Shown here: piece after piece, positions 7,058 to 15,026 of the stretch
How the letters are laid out: each line of letters starts with the position of its first letter
Position numbering within the stretch: the stretch's first letter is position 1
DNA from: Deltaproteobacteria bacterium
GTDB lineage: Bacteria; Desulfobacterota; Desulfuromonadia; Geobacterales; Pseudopelobacteraceae
Assembly (NCBI GenBank): GCA_021850095.1
Contig: JAJZRX010000028.1
Location: 1 to 37,288, forward strand
Reading direction: 5' to 3'
DNA length: 37,288 bases
Notes under the pieces: model-generated
The model's database searches: none
Told to the model about the DNA's origin: nothing
Seen by the model: only the letters and a program-made list of their open reading frames with translations
Position numbers and translations under genes: made by a program

Positions 7058-7905
7058 AGCACCACCCCCCGGTGCCCCAGCAGACGATTTCCCGCCTGCT
7101 CAAGCACCAGATCAGTCAATTTTCCGAACAGGGCAAACAGCACGATGCTGGCGATAATTACTGAGGCCCGACCGGTCATCTGCCCATCGATCATCAGAAA
7201 ACCAAGCCCCCGGCTGGCGCCCATGATCTCGGCGGCTACGACAAACATCCAACCCAATCCAAGACCGCTACGCAACCCCACCAGATACGAAGGCAGAGCA
7301 GCGGGCAGGATTACCCGACGCACCAGCTGCAGCTTGTCGAGCTTGAAAACCTGTCCAACCTCAACCAGCTTGCTGTCTACCGTCAGGATGCCGCTCAACA
7401 GGTTCAGATAGACCGGAAAGAACACACCAACGCTTATCAGGGCAATTTTCGAACTCTCATGAATCCCCATCCAAAGCAGAAACAGCGGCACCCAGGCCAT
7501 GGAAGGGATACTGCGCAAAGCCTGCATGGTCGGGTCGAGCAATCGTCGAACCAGCGGCATTGAACCGGTCACCCCCGCCAACAGGGTGGCTGCCAGCGCC
7601 CCGATCAAAAAGCCGGTCAGGACACGCGCCAGCGTATAGGCTATATGTCGAGCCAGCTCCCCGCCCCGCATAAGTTCCAGCAGCGTGTCAGCAATGGCAA
7701 ACGGCGCCGGAAACCAGTTGGCAGCAAGGATACCGGCCCGTGCCAGCAGTTCCCATACGATTACCAGCAGCACCGGAAGTACAAGCCCCAACAGTTGTCG
7801 AGGAAGTTTGAACCCCGGTGAGGGGGTAGGCCCCCTAACCGCTTCAACATCAGCTGTTGTAAGCGTTACGAGTGACTCCTGAGTCTGTTCGTGACTGTTA
7901 CTCAT
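7054..7905 (-). CDS. ABC transporter permease, SsuC/TauC type
   Basis: This 283-residue inner-membrane protein has a hydrophilic N-terminus of about 35 residues, then about six hydrophobic segments starting LLGLVLPVLLVIVWELLA. The coupling-helix region (EVGQVFKLDKLQLVRRVILPAALP) matches the EAA loop of binding-protein-dependent permeases, and GLGLGWMFVVAAEIMGASRGLG is characteristic of the SsuC/TauC/NrtB group. The 12-base gap to the upstream receptor gene and 4-base overlap with the ATPase gene show one operon. Confidence 0.92.
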   Translation of the reverse strand: MSNSHEQTQESLVTLTTADVEAVRGPTPSPGFKLPRQLLGLVLPVLLVIVWELLARAGILAANWFPAPFAIADTLLELMRGGELARHIAYTLARVLTGFLIGALAATLLAGVTGSMPLVRRLLDPTMQALRSIPSMAWVPLFLLWMGIHESSKIALISVGVFFPVYLNLLSGILTVDSKLVEVGQVFKLDKLQLVRRVILPAALPSYLVGLRSGLGLGWMFVVAAEIMGASRGLGFLMIDGQMTGRASVIIASIVLFALFGKLTDLVLEQAGNRLLGHRGVVL

Positions 7906-7917
7906 TGATATATTTCC

Positions 7918-8898
7918 TTATTTAACAGGATTGCCGTACTGTGGATCGATCAGCGCCTTCACCAAAGCGGTCACATCCACATCTGCTTTAATTACGCCGC
8001 TCTTTTTAAGGACATCCCCGGCCGCCGAAATAGTAGTTATTTGCTTCTCCCCGATTACGGGATCTGAAATATCGGTCCGTTCCAGCACCCTGGTTGCGAC
8101 AGCATCGTTGAGTTTGGCATCACGCGCCAGAATCGCCTTGAACTCGGCCGGATTCTGCTGTGCCCAGACACGGGCTTTCTCGTAGGCGATGATGACTTTA
8201 TTCACATAGGCCGGGTACTGCTTGGCAAACTCTTCTCGCACATTGAGCACACCATAGGTGTTCAGGTTCGCATCACGGTAAAAGAGTTTCGAACCTTTAT
8301 CGACCTCGGTCGTAGCCATGAGCGGATCAAGTCCGGCCCAGGCATCAACATCACCTTTTTCCAGGGCGTTGCGGCCATCGGGATGCTGCAGAGGCACCAG
8401 TTCGATATCCTTTTCAGAAAGGCCTACCTTGTCCAGTGCCCGCAGCAGGAATATGTGCGGATCGGTACCACGGGTCACGGCAACCTTCTTACCCTTCAGA
8501 TCTTCCACTTTGGTAATGGTGCTGTCACTGCGAACCACCAGGGCGGTCCATTCAGGTTTTGAATATACATACACCGATTTGATCGGGTTACCGTTGGCCT
8601 TGCCGATCAGGGCCGCGGCGCCGGCTGTGGAACCGAAATCGGCACTCTTGCTGTTGAGCAGCTCAAGAGACTTGTTGCTCCCCAGGCTATGGATCCATTC
8701 AACTTTGATATTATCCTTGGCCAGATCTTCTTCCAGAAATTTCTTTTCTTTCAGCACCAGGCTGACCGGGTTGTAGTAGGCAAAGTCGACCTTGACGATC
8801 TCGGGCTTGACATCCTTTTTTGTGCATCCGGCAAATAACCCTGCTGCTGTAAGGGTCAGAACCGCCAGTAACACTGTAGTGAATAATCTTCGTTGCAT
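7918..8898 (-). CDS. Sulfonate/taurine-type binding lipoprotein, SsuA family
   Basis: This 326-residue receptor has a lipoprotein signal (MQRRLFTTVLLAVLTLTA, lipobox LFAGC with Cys25), so it is probably anchored at the outer face of the inner membrane. The body shows SsuA features: YYNPVSLVLKEKKFLEEDL, the GSNKSLELLNSKSADFGSTAG region and DAWAGLDPLMA. The Shine-Dalgarno AAGGAGGT is strong. The aliphatic sulfonate receptor family is the best fit by sequence style, but nitrate, taurine and other small anions use the same fold. There is no sulfonate monooxygenase (SsuD) nearby, as expected for an anaerobe, so another desulfonation or methyl-transfer route would be needed. Confidence 0.88.
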   Translation of the reverse strand: MQRRLFTTVLLAVLTLTAAGLFAGCTKKDVKPEIVKVDFAYYNPVSLVLKEKKFLEEDLAKDNIKVEWIHSLGSNKSLELLNSKSADFGSTAGAAALIGKANGNPIKSVYVYSKPEWTALVVRSDSTITKVEDLKGKKVAVTRGTDPHIFLLRALDKVGLSEKDIELVPLQHPDGRNALEKGDVDAWAGLDPLMATTEVDKGSKLFYRDANLNTYGVLNVREEFAKQYPAYVNKVIIAYEKARVWAQQNPAEFKAILARDAKLNDAVATRVLERTDISDPVIGEKQITTISAAGDVLKKSGVIKADVDVTALVKALIDPQYGNPVK

Positions 8899-8945
8899 AA
8901 TCTACCTCCTTGTGGATGCGGCGTACCGCTGTGATATTAATTTTG

Positions 8946-9782
8946 TCAATAAATCCGATTGCCCGAAGAGCCGTGCCGGCGCTGGTGCACCCAACTGCTG
9001 TAGTTTGGGTCTTCGGGGTTTTTATCCAGAGCGTCTTTTTCTTTGAGATACAGGCCGATGTTGGTACTTTCATAGAGCTGGCGATCCTCGCCAACCGGAC
9101 AGACTTTGCAGCATATGCCGCACGGCCAGCGGTTTTCCTTACGCAGTTCCATGTGATAACGGGTACAGGCATCCATATTCATATCGGCGATCAGCGAGTC
9201 CTGCCGGGTAGTGAAGGCTTGCGATGGGCAGAGCTTGCGGCAGACATCGCATTTGGTGCAGATATCTTCGCTGATCACCGGGTCACCTGCCAGTTCGAGG
9301 CTGGTAAAGATAGAGACCAATCTTACCCTGGGACCGTATTCGCGGGTAATCAGATTGTGGCTGTAGGCGATTGTCCCCTGACCGGCGTATTTGGCGGCAA
9401 AAACGTGGCTGAAGCAGCCCTGGTACTTGTTCAGCAGAATTTCCAGATTGCCGTAGCCATCGCGGGGCATAAAGATTGATGAGTGTCCCCGCTCGTTGAG
9501 CCAGACAGACAGACGGAAACCGATTTGATCCAATAAAACATTGCTGGTGTTGTACATCTCCTGATAATTGATGGAGGGGGTACTCTCCAGCACCGGCAGC
9601 AGCATCGGTACACCGATGACAATAACCGTTTTGGTCTTGTCCCAGAGAGCCTTTGGCCGGTATTCCGGCTGAACCTCGCCATACTCATCCCACCGAGCGA
9701 CAGGCGCGAAGTTTACCAGGCTGGCTCCCAGACTTTTCGTTTTCCTGATAATCTTTCCCTTCATCCCTTTTGACGTCGTCAT
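8946..9782 (-). CDS. QueG-like double [4Fe-4S] corrinoid-reductase-family protein
   Basis: This 278-residue protein resembles epoxyqueuosine reductase (QueG) and the reductive dehalogenase core. The N-terminal part has GHSSIFMPRDGYGN and GQGTIAYSHNLITREYGPR, as in the cobalamin-binding region of that family. Then come two ferredoxin-like clusters, CTKCDVCRKLC (Cys175/178/181/185) and CGICCKVC (Cys221/224/228) with Cys206 between. It lacks the HEAT-repeat tail and the length of true QueG (about 380 residues). As first gene of the transporter operon, behind an Rrf2-type operator and an attenuator, it is more likely a dedicated reductase or an electron donor to a corrinoid than a tRNA-modifying enzyme (inference). 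Confidence 0.8.
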   Translation of the reverse strand: MTTSKGMKGKIIRKTKSLGASLVNFAPVARWDEYGEVQPEYRPKALWDKTKTVIVIGVPMLLPVLESTPSINYQEMYNTSNVLLDQIGFRLSVWLNERGHSSIFMPRDGYGNLEILLNKYQGCFSHVFAAKYAGQGTIAYSHNLITREYGPRVRLVSIFTSLELAGDPVISEDICTKCDVCRKLCPSQAFTTRQDSLIADMNMDACTRYHMELRKENRWPCGICCKVCPVGEDRQLYESTNIGLYLKEKDALDKNPEDPNYSSWVHQRRHGSSGNRIY

Positions 9783-9806
9783 CTCTCGTCCCCGATCGCG
9801 CGTATT

Positions 9807-9870
9807 AAAAAACTGGTGCCCGAGCTGTCCTCACGAACGCGATTCCCTGGCTTCCAGTTTTCTGGTCAGC
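9807..9870 (-). promoter_or_regulatory. Attenuator-like leader 3
   Basis: Minus strand: GCTGACCAGAAAACTGGAAG gives the shared hairpin (9854-9865). The downstream part ends ACCAG followed by U6 (9807-9812). Here the 3' arm CTGG of the first hairpin can instead pair with the CCAG just before the U-run, so the two structures are mutually exclusive: a switch-like arrangement clearer than in the other leaders. It lies within about 110 bases of leader before the QueG-like gene. Confidence 0.65.
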
Positions 9871-9880
9871 TTTTATATAT

Positions 9881-9901
9881 AAACTATGTTTTTAGTAGAT
9901 A
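9881..9901. promoter_or_regulatory. Candidate Rrf2 operator at the QueG-like/transporter operon
   Basis: Plus strand AAACTA-N9-TAGATA; minus strand TATCTA-N9-TAGTTT. It belongs to the family of inverted repeats found at cysK, the Rrf2 gene and sbp. The flanking 27 bases (9876-9902) match 10534-10560 at 24 positions. It overlaps the candidate -10 (9897-9902), a repressing position. Confidence 0.65.
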
Positions 9902-9925
9902 TATTAACTTACCCAATATTGTCAA
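9897..9925 (-). promoter_or_regulatory. Promoter of the QueG-like/SsuABC-like operon
   Basis: Minus strand -35 TTGACA (9920-9925), 17-base spacer, -10 ATATCT (9897-9902). The -35 is perfect and the -10 weak. Transcription from about 9890 gives a leader holding attenuator 3. Confidence 0.6.
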
Positions 9926-9970
9926 CAAAAATTCTATGGTCACTGAAAATTACGCATCGGTATTGATGAC

Positions 9971-10510
9971 TCAACCCATCTGGTAGATGGCGGCCACCGC
10001 ATGACTGCGATAGTAGTGGCTGATGCGACGCAAACCATGGGGTGTAAGAAGACCGTCCAACTCCTCATGGGTCAGGGTCTTGGAACATTCGGTACAGGAA
10101 AAGTAATCTCTGCAGGCTGAATCGCAGCTCACCTGAGGCTGGCGGCAGCGCACCTCCATCAGCAGGTAACCACCCGGTTTCAGGTTGGCAACGGCATTAT
10201 CCAGATAGGCATGCCGTTCGGCGCTGTTCATGATGATGTTGAAGACATAGGTGGACAGCACCAGATCCACATTGAGATTGCTTTGGGGCAGTTCGTCGGT
10301 GGCCAGCAGGCGTTCGATGTACATCAGGGCCGGGCAGCCGCGCAGTTTATTTACCTGCTCCGGAAGATCGGCGGCATAGACATTAAACCCTTCCTGCGCC
10401 AGATAAACCGCATTGCGCATGGTGCCGGTGCCGTAATCAAGCACATCCATGGCTTGTTGTGTCTTGAAAAAACGACTGTAACGCTTGATGCTTTCAGCTA
10501 CCGCAGCCAT
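9971..10510 (-). CDS. Class I SAM-dependent methyltransferase with Cys4 insert
   Basis: This 179-residue protein has the SAM-binding motif VLDYGTGTMRNAVYLA (from residue 23), an acidic end of strand two (YAADLP) and the NLKPGGYLLMEV motif, so it is a Rossmann-fold methyltransferase. Near the C-terminus is an unusual insert CDSACRDYFSCTEC (Cys129, Cys133, Cys139, Cys142; CX3CX5CX2C), likely a zinc or Fe-S site. The start at 10510 has GGGGAG upstream. Its promoter region contains a candidate Rrf2 operator nearly identical to that of the transporter operon, so it should be co-regulated with sulfur genes. The methyl acceptor is unknown; a thiol, a metal or a small organosulfur compound are possible. 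Confidence 0.8.
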   Translation of the reverse strand: MAAVAESIKRYSRFFKTQQAMDVLDYGTGTMRNAVYLAQEGFNVYAADLPEQVNKLRGCPALMYIERLLATDELPQSNLNVDLVLSTYVFNIIMNSAERHAYLDNAVANLKPGGYLLMEVRCRQPQVSCDSACRDYFSCTECSKTLTHEELDGLLTPHGLRRISHYYRSHAVAAIYQMG

Positions 10511-10538
10511 AGTGCTCCCCTTTCTTTAAACAATATAT

Positions 10539-10559
10539 TAACTATGTTTTTTATAGATA
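10539..10559. promoter_or_regulatory. Candidate Rrf2 operator at the Cys-rich methyltransferase gene
   Basis: Plus strand TAACTA-N9-TAGATA; minus strand TATCTA-N9-TAGTTA. It sits about 30 bases upstream of the start codon at 10510. A poor promoter TTGATG-N17-TAAATA can be drawn from 10586, with the box overlapping its -10, the same geometry as at 9881-9901. Confidence 0.6.
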
Positions 10560-10601
10560 TTTACCACGTGGAATGAAAAACATCAAGGGTAAATCTCGTC
10601 A

Positions 10602-12263
10602 TCAGAACCCCATTGCCCCCATGAAGACCCGCTCAAATTCCGGGCTCCCAGCCAGATCGACCACCCGCACCTGCTCGACACTCTGCTGCAGCTGCTGCCT
10701 GAGACCCCGGTTCAGCAGCAGCATTTCGGCGCCGCTGCGGGAGGTGTTGCCGACGAAGGCAACTTTTCCGGTCGTCTCGGGGGGAAGCAAGCCCAAAGTC
10801 AGCAGGCTCCGCTCGCGCAGATGATAGCCGAACGATCCGGCGATCAGCACCCGGTCCAGATCGGCGGCACTTCGTCCGGCCTCTTTAAGCAGCAGTTCGA
10901 TCCCGGCCCGGATGGCGCCCTTGGCCAGCTGGACCTGACGGATATCCTTCTGACTGAGCAGCACCTGCCCTTGCAACTGGAAGGCGCTGACACCATCGGT
11001 TTTTATGATACGCTCGGCCAGGGTCTGGTTGATTGCGCCGGACTTGGGAACTGTCAGCCGACCGCTGGGTCCGATGATGCCTCCCTCAACCAGTTCAGCC
11101 ACCAGGTCCATCAGCCCGCTGCCGCAGATCCCGGTCGGTTCCGTGCCGCCGATCACACCCATATCCAGCAGCCCGTGAGGTGAAATATCGACCCGTTCGA
11201 TGGCACCGACCGCCGCCCGCATGCCGCAGGAGATGTTCATCCCCTCGAAGGCCGGGCCGGCGGCCGTGGCGGAGGCGGTCAGGCGGCCATCGCTGGCCAG
11301 CACCAGCTCGCCATTGGTGCCGATGTCTATGAAGAGCGTCGTACCCGGCAGCGCGGCCAGATCGCTGGCCAGAATACCGGCGCTGATGTCGGCTCCGACA
11401 TAGGCCGAAATCACCGGCGGCAGATAGACCAGCCCAGCCGGAGCGATCTTCAGACCGAGATTGGCGGCTTTCAGGTGCTGTCCGCCCCTGATGCCGGGCA
11501 GGAACGGATTTTTCCCCAGGGGGGCGGGATCGACACCGGCCAGCAGATGCAGCATGCAGGTATTGCCGCTCAGAACCGCTTCGTAGATTTTTCCGCTCTC
11601 CATTCCTGTTTCAGCAAACAATTCTTCCAGCAGACGATTAAGTTCGCCCACAATATCCCGCTGCATCAGTTTCAGCCCGTTTTCGTCGGCGGCAAAACGG
11701 ATCCGAGACAATACATCCTGGGCATGCAGGCTCTGGGGATTGAGGGATGAAGCGCTGGCCAGCGTTTTGCCATTGCCGAGATCAACCAGCGCTGCCGCCA
11801 GGGTGGTTGTGCCGATATCCACCACCAGACCGGGATTATTGCCACTGCTGTCTCCGGGTTCAATCGCCAGGAGGCTGTCTCCGGCGAAGATATTGGTCTG
11901 ATCGGCAACACGGTCATATCGCTTCCGGATCAATGGTTCCAATCCAAACTCGACCGCGGCACCGGCGCTGATCACCCGCAGTCCTTCTTCTCTGCATTGA
12001 GGAACTTCTACAGTCACATTGCCGAAAACCTCGGCATGGCAGGCCAAAACGGCACCTTCGCCGTCGTCGGGCGGTGCGTTCATATGAACGACCAGCTTGA
12101 CCAGATCATCGACCGGCAGACGAACCAGGCATTTGCCGCAATGTCCGGCGCCGTTGCAGGGCGCTTCGATCAGCACGCCGGCCCGGCGCGAAGCTTCCAG
12201 AATAGTAGTCCCATTGGGAACATCAACAGTGCGGTTATCGGGTTTAAATGTGACGATCGGCAT
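10602..12263 (-). CDS. RACo-type reductive activator of corrinoid proteins
   Basis: This 553-residue protein has an N-terminal [2Fe-2S] ferredoxin domain (Cys36, Cys42, Cys45, Cys75; CNGAGHCGKC motif), a linker, and a C-terminal ASKHA-fold ATPase region starting VVDIGTTTLAAALVDL, with later nucleotide-binding glycine motifs (TLFIDIGTNGELVL, GICGSGLMDLVAEL, VLIAGSFGYHLRERSL). RACo proteins use ATP to drive one-electron reduction of inactive Co(II) corrinoid to Co(I). It is the last gene of the operon and overlaps the preceding methyltransferase gene by one base (TGATG). The target is presumably the corrinoid protein at 14352-15005. Confidence 0.92.
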   Translation of the reverse strand: MPIVTFKPDNRTVDVPNGTTILEASRRAGVLIEAPCNGAGHCGKCLVRLPVDDLVKLVVHMNAPPDDGEGAVLACHAEVFGNVTVEVPQCREEGLRVISAGAAVEFGLEPLIRKRYDRVADQTNIFAGDSLLAIEPGDSSGNNPGLVVDIGTTTLAAALVDLGNGKTLASASSLNPQSLHAQDVLSRIRFAADENGLKLMQRDIVGELNRLLEELFAETGMESGKIYEAVLSGNTCMLHLLAGVDPAPLGKNPFLPGIRGGQHLKAANLGLKIAPAGLVYLPPVISAYVGADISAGILASDLAALPGTTLFIDIGTNGELVLASDGRLTASATAAGPAFEGMNISCGMRAAVGAIERVDISPHGLLDMGVIGGTEPTGICGSGLMDLVAELVEGGIIGPSGRLTVPKSGAINQTLAERIIKTDGVSAFQLQGQVLLSQKDIRQVQLAKGAIRAGIELLLKEAGRSAADLDRVLIAGSFGYHLRERSLLTLGLLPPETTGKVAFVGNTSRSGAEMLLLNRGLRQQLQQSVEQVRVVDLAGSPEFERVFMGAMGF

Positions 12264-13285
12264 CAGGCTTCCTTTACAGTGTCGGTCATGGCACGGATGG
12301 CCGCAATAGTTGTTGCGGTACTCAGGCCGCAGGCCGGAGAAATGATGTCGATCCGGTCCCGGACCAGCGTCTCGGTGCGGCGAGAGACCTTTTCCGGGTT
12401 CCCGCTCTCCAGCAGAATCGTGCTCAGGTTGCCCATCGTGGTCAGCTGCGGATATTCCTGTTTGAGCAGCTTCAGGTTGACAAAGGCATCGGTACTGATG
12501 GCGTCGGCGTGCAGCAGCGGGATCGACGGCTTGACCGCCTTCATCTCGCCGCAGATATGGACCAGCACCGGCACGCCGGCGGCGTGGATGCCGTCGATGA
12601 CCTTGTTGAGATAGGTGACGGCGTACTCATCGAACATGCGTGGCCCCAGGATCTCGCCGGTGGCGGTCGGGTCGCCGATGCAGATCGCGGTGGCGCCGCT
12701 ATCGACCAGGGTGTGGGCGAAAGCGATCAGGAAGTTGCTGACGTACTCCAGCACGCGGTGGGCGGATTCCCGTTCCTTGCGCAGTTCTTTCAGGAATTGC
12801 ATCGGATCCACCAGTGACGCGGCGGTGCTGATCGGTCCGGTCAGGCTGCCGATGAGCGGCTGGTCAGGATGCAACCGTCCCAGACGCTCTGCGGCGCCGG
12901 CCACCTCGGAAATCCGGCCGCTCTGCAGCATGGAGGGGATATTCCGGAAGACGACCTCTTTGACCGACGGGAACAGCTCCCGGGCGATCTTCGGCTCACA
13001 GGCCAGCGTGCCGAAATCGATCTCGCTCCCCAACACCTCGGCCTCAACAGTCATGCAGAACGGGATGCCGATATTTTCGAAGCCGGTCTCACTATGTATA
13101 TCGCCGGCCAACTCAGCCATACGGCCGGCCTCGAAATGGGCCTCCGGCAAGGTATGGCCACTCCTGGTCATGACATCGACAATCGCGGCGTTCATCATGC
13201 CGCCGGTGCAAATCACCGGCGGGCGATCGACCCGCTTTTTTGCCAGGGTGTCCAGCAGGCGTTGTTTGGGACTGAGGCTGCTCAT
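12263..13285 (-). CDS. MtaA/MtbA-like corrinoid methyltransferase (UroD fold)
   Basis: This 340-residue UroD-fold protein has the zinc-ligand set HIC (His243, Cys245) and SPACG (Cys319). It is more diverged from the other two copies in the window than they are from each other: it lacks the SPKGFIVASGC-type segment and has CTGGMMNAAIVDVM near the N-terminus. It overlaps the upstream methyltransferase gene by 4 bases and the RACo-type gene by 1, with Shine-Dalgarno AAGGAG. In two-component corrinoid systems one such protein takes the methyl from the substrate and another hands it to an acceptor; two different copies beside one corrinoid protein fits that division (inference). Confidence 0.87.
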   Translation of the reverse strand: MSSLSPKQRLLDTLAKKRVDRPPVICTGGMMNAAIVDVMTRSGHTLPEAHFEAGRMAELAGDIHSETGFENIGIPFCMTVEAEVLGSEIDFGTLACEPKIARELFPSVKEVVFRNIPSMLQSGRISEVAGAAERLGRLHPDQPLIGSLTGPISTAASLVDPMQFLKELRKERESAHRVLEYVSNFLIAFAHTLVDSGATAICIGDPTATGEILGPRMFDEYAVTYLNKVIDGIHAAGVPVLVHICGEMKAVKPSIPLLHADAISTDAFVNLKLLKQEYPQLTTMGNLSTILLESGNPEKVSRRTETLVRDRIDIISPACGLSTATTIAAIRAMTDTVKEA

Positions 13286-14352
13286 GAATCACTCCTTGAA
13301 AGTATGTCGGCATCGACCGGCCAACCGATCTCGGCTACCGCGTCAACCATAGCCCGGATGTTGGCAAAAGGGGTTTCGGTCGGCAGGCTGCAGCCGGAGG
13401 CAACGATAAAACCTTTGGGACTGCCGCCGGCCTGGGCGACACAATCCCGCACCGCCCGCCTGACATCCTCGGGGGCCCCCTGCAGCATGATCTCCGAAGG
13501 ATGCACATTGCCCATGATGCGCACCCGGTCGCCCACGGCATGAACGGCGCCGGCCAGGCTGGCGTCGTTGTCGATGCTGATGCAGTCCGCCCCGGCATCG
13601 GCCATCAGCTGCCAAACCTTTTCGGTCTTGCCGCAGATGTGCAGGGTAACCGATCTGCCCTGACCATGGATGAACTCGATCAGGCGCTGCAGGTAGGGGT
13701 AGGAAAATTCCTTGAACTGGCGCGGTCCGATCACGTTGCTGGACGACATCGGGTCGGTCAGGCTGGGGGTGCAGCCGGCGGCAATTATGGCAGCCGAGTA
13801 GCGTATCGCCGATTGTAGTGCCACCTCGCAGAGTCGGTGCACCGCTTCGGGATTTTTGATGGTCAAACGCACCAGGTTCTCGGCGCCGATCAGAAAAGAA
13901 GCGGTCGTGAAGGGGCAGCTGACCGCGCCGGTGACCGGCACTTCGTGCCCCAGCGCCTCAACCGTCCGCTGCATCGCCTCCAGGTGGCTGGGGAGGTTGC
14001 CGTCCCGGCTAGGCTCGACCGGCTGCAGCTTTGAAATATCTTCAATTGAAGTAATAGCCGGAGCCGCCAGGTAGGCGGTTTCGTCCTCCGGGTAATGCAC
14101 CCGCGCCCCCATCGCCTCCGCCAGCGTGTAGAGGTCGGTAAAGACCCGGATCACGTCATAGCCGAATTTTTGGTAGGAAGCGATCTGGGCCTCGGCGATC
14201 AGCTTGCCGTTGCCACGGAATTGCGAAACCTTGGCTCCAATGACCCGAGCAGCAGTGTTGCCAATGATCGGTACGCAGGGCAGACGGTCGATTGGCTCTC
14301 CCTTGGCATAGGCGGCCAGGCGTTGCAGCGGCGTCATCAATGCGAGTGACAT
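13282..14352 (-). CDS. MtaA-like corrinoid methyltransferase (UroD fold)
   Basis: This 356-residue UroD-fold methyltransferase has zinc ligands HIC (His238, Cys240) and SGCSLP (Cys321). Its order of motifs (GNTAARVIGAKVSQFRGN, PFTTASFLIG, SPKGFIVASGC) matches the gene at 4181-5269, with which it is clearly paralogous. It follows the corrinoid protein gene with a one-base overlap (TGATG), indicating tight co-translation. The substrate is unknown. Confidence 0.88.
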   Translation of the reverse strand: MSLALMTPLQRLAAYAKGEPIDRLPCVPIIGNTAARVIGAKVSQFRGNGKLIAEAQIASYQKFGYDVIRVFTDLYTLAEAMGARVHYPEDETAYLAAPAITSIEDISKLQPVEPSRDGNLPSHLEAMQRTVEALGHEVPVTGAVSCPFTTASFLIGAENLVRLTIKNPEAVHRLCEVALQSAIRYSAAIIAAGCTPSLTDPMSSSNVIGPRQFKEFSYPYLQRLIEFIHGQGRSVTLHICGKTEKVWQLMADAGADCISIDNDASLAGAVHAVGDRVRIMGNVHPSEIMLQGAPEDVRRAVRDCVAQAGGSPKGFIVASGCSLPTETPFANIRAMVDAVAEIGWPVDADILSRSDS

Positions 14353-15005
14353 CAGGCGTTACCCACCAGTTCAAGGGCCACTTTGACCGCTTCGGCGGCG
14401 TTGACCGCATAGCCGTCGGCGCCGATCCGCTTGGCGAAACCGGGCGAGATCGGCCCTCCCCCAACCATGACCTTTATACCGTCACGGATGTTGCCCTCGC
14501 TCAACAGTTTTACGACCGTGCCCATGCCATCCATTGTGGTCGTCATCAGCGTCGAAAGGGCGATGATATCGGCCTTGGATTCGCGGGCTGTGTCCACGAA
14601 GCGCTGGGGCGGGACATCGCGCCCCAGATCGATGACCTTGAATCCGCCGGTTTCAAACATGATCCGCACCATGTTCTTGCCGATATCATGGGTATCCCCC
14701 TCGATGACGCCGATCACGATCGTGCCCCGGCTTTCGCCGACCTGCTTCAGGTGCGGCTTGAGTACATCCAGACCTGCGTACATGGCATCTGAACACATCA
14801 ACAGTTCCGGGATGAAATACTCTTCTTCCTCGAACAGTTGCCCGGCCCGCGCCATGCCGTCCGAAAGCCCCTGCTGGATCGCGTCGTAGGCATCCACACC
14901 GGCCTCAAGCGCAGCGTTGGCCGCCGTTACCGTTCGTTCCTCATCCATATCCACTACGGCATCGGACAGATCTATGAAAAATGACTCTTTGCTTTTCAAC
15001 ATCAT
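14352..15005 (-). CDS. Corrinoid (B12-binding) methyl carrier protein, MtbC/MttC type
   Basis: This protein of about 217 residues has the helical cap of methyltransferase cognate corrinoid proteins (residues 20-90, EEEYFIPELLMCSDAM) followed by the B12-binding Rossmann domain with DTHDIGKN (the DxHxxG motif with the cobalt-ligating His near residue 106), then GG-PISP and the C-terminal strand. It carries the methyl group as methyl-Co(III). Three tandem start codons are possible (TTG 15008, ATG 15005, ATG 15002) behind AGGGGG; I favour an ATG. It lies between the pseudo-NifH gene and two methyltransferase genes. Confidence 0.92.
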   Translation of the reverse strand: MMLKSKESFFIDLSDAVVDMDEERTVTAANAALEAGVDAYDAIQQGLSDGMARAGQLFEEEEYFIPELLMCSDAMYAGLDVLKPHLKQVGESRGTIVIGVIEGDTHDIGKNMVRIMFETGGFKVIDLGRDVPPQRFVDTARESKADIIALSTLMTTTMDGMGTVVKLLSEGNIRDGIKVMVGGGPISPGFAKRIGADGYAVNAAEAVKVALELVGNA

Positions 15006-15026
15006 CAACCCCCTCTATATTTTAAT

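Noticed and set aside
8711-9172. Minus-strand frame across the QueG-like/SsuA-like junction
   Set aside because: Out of frame with both genes, which have convincing motifs; not a frameshifted fusion.
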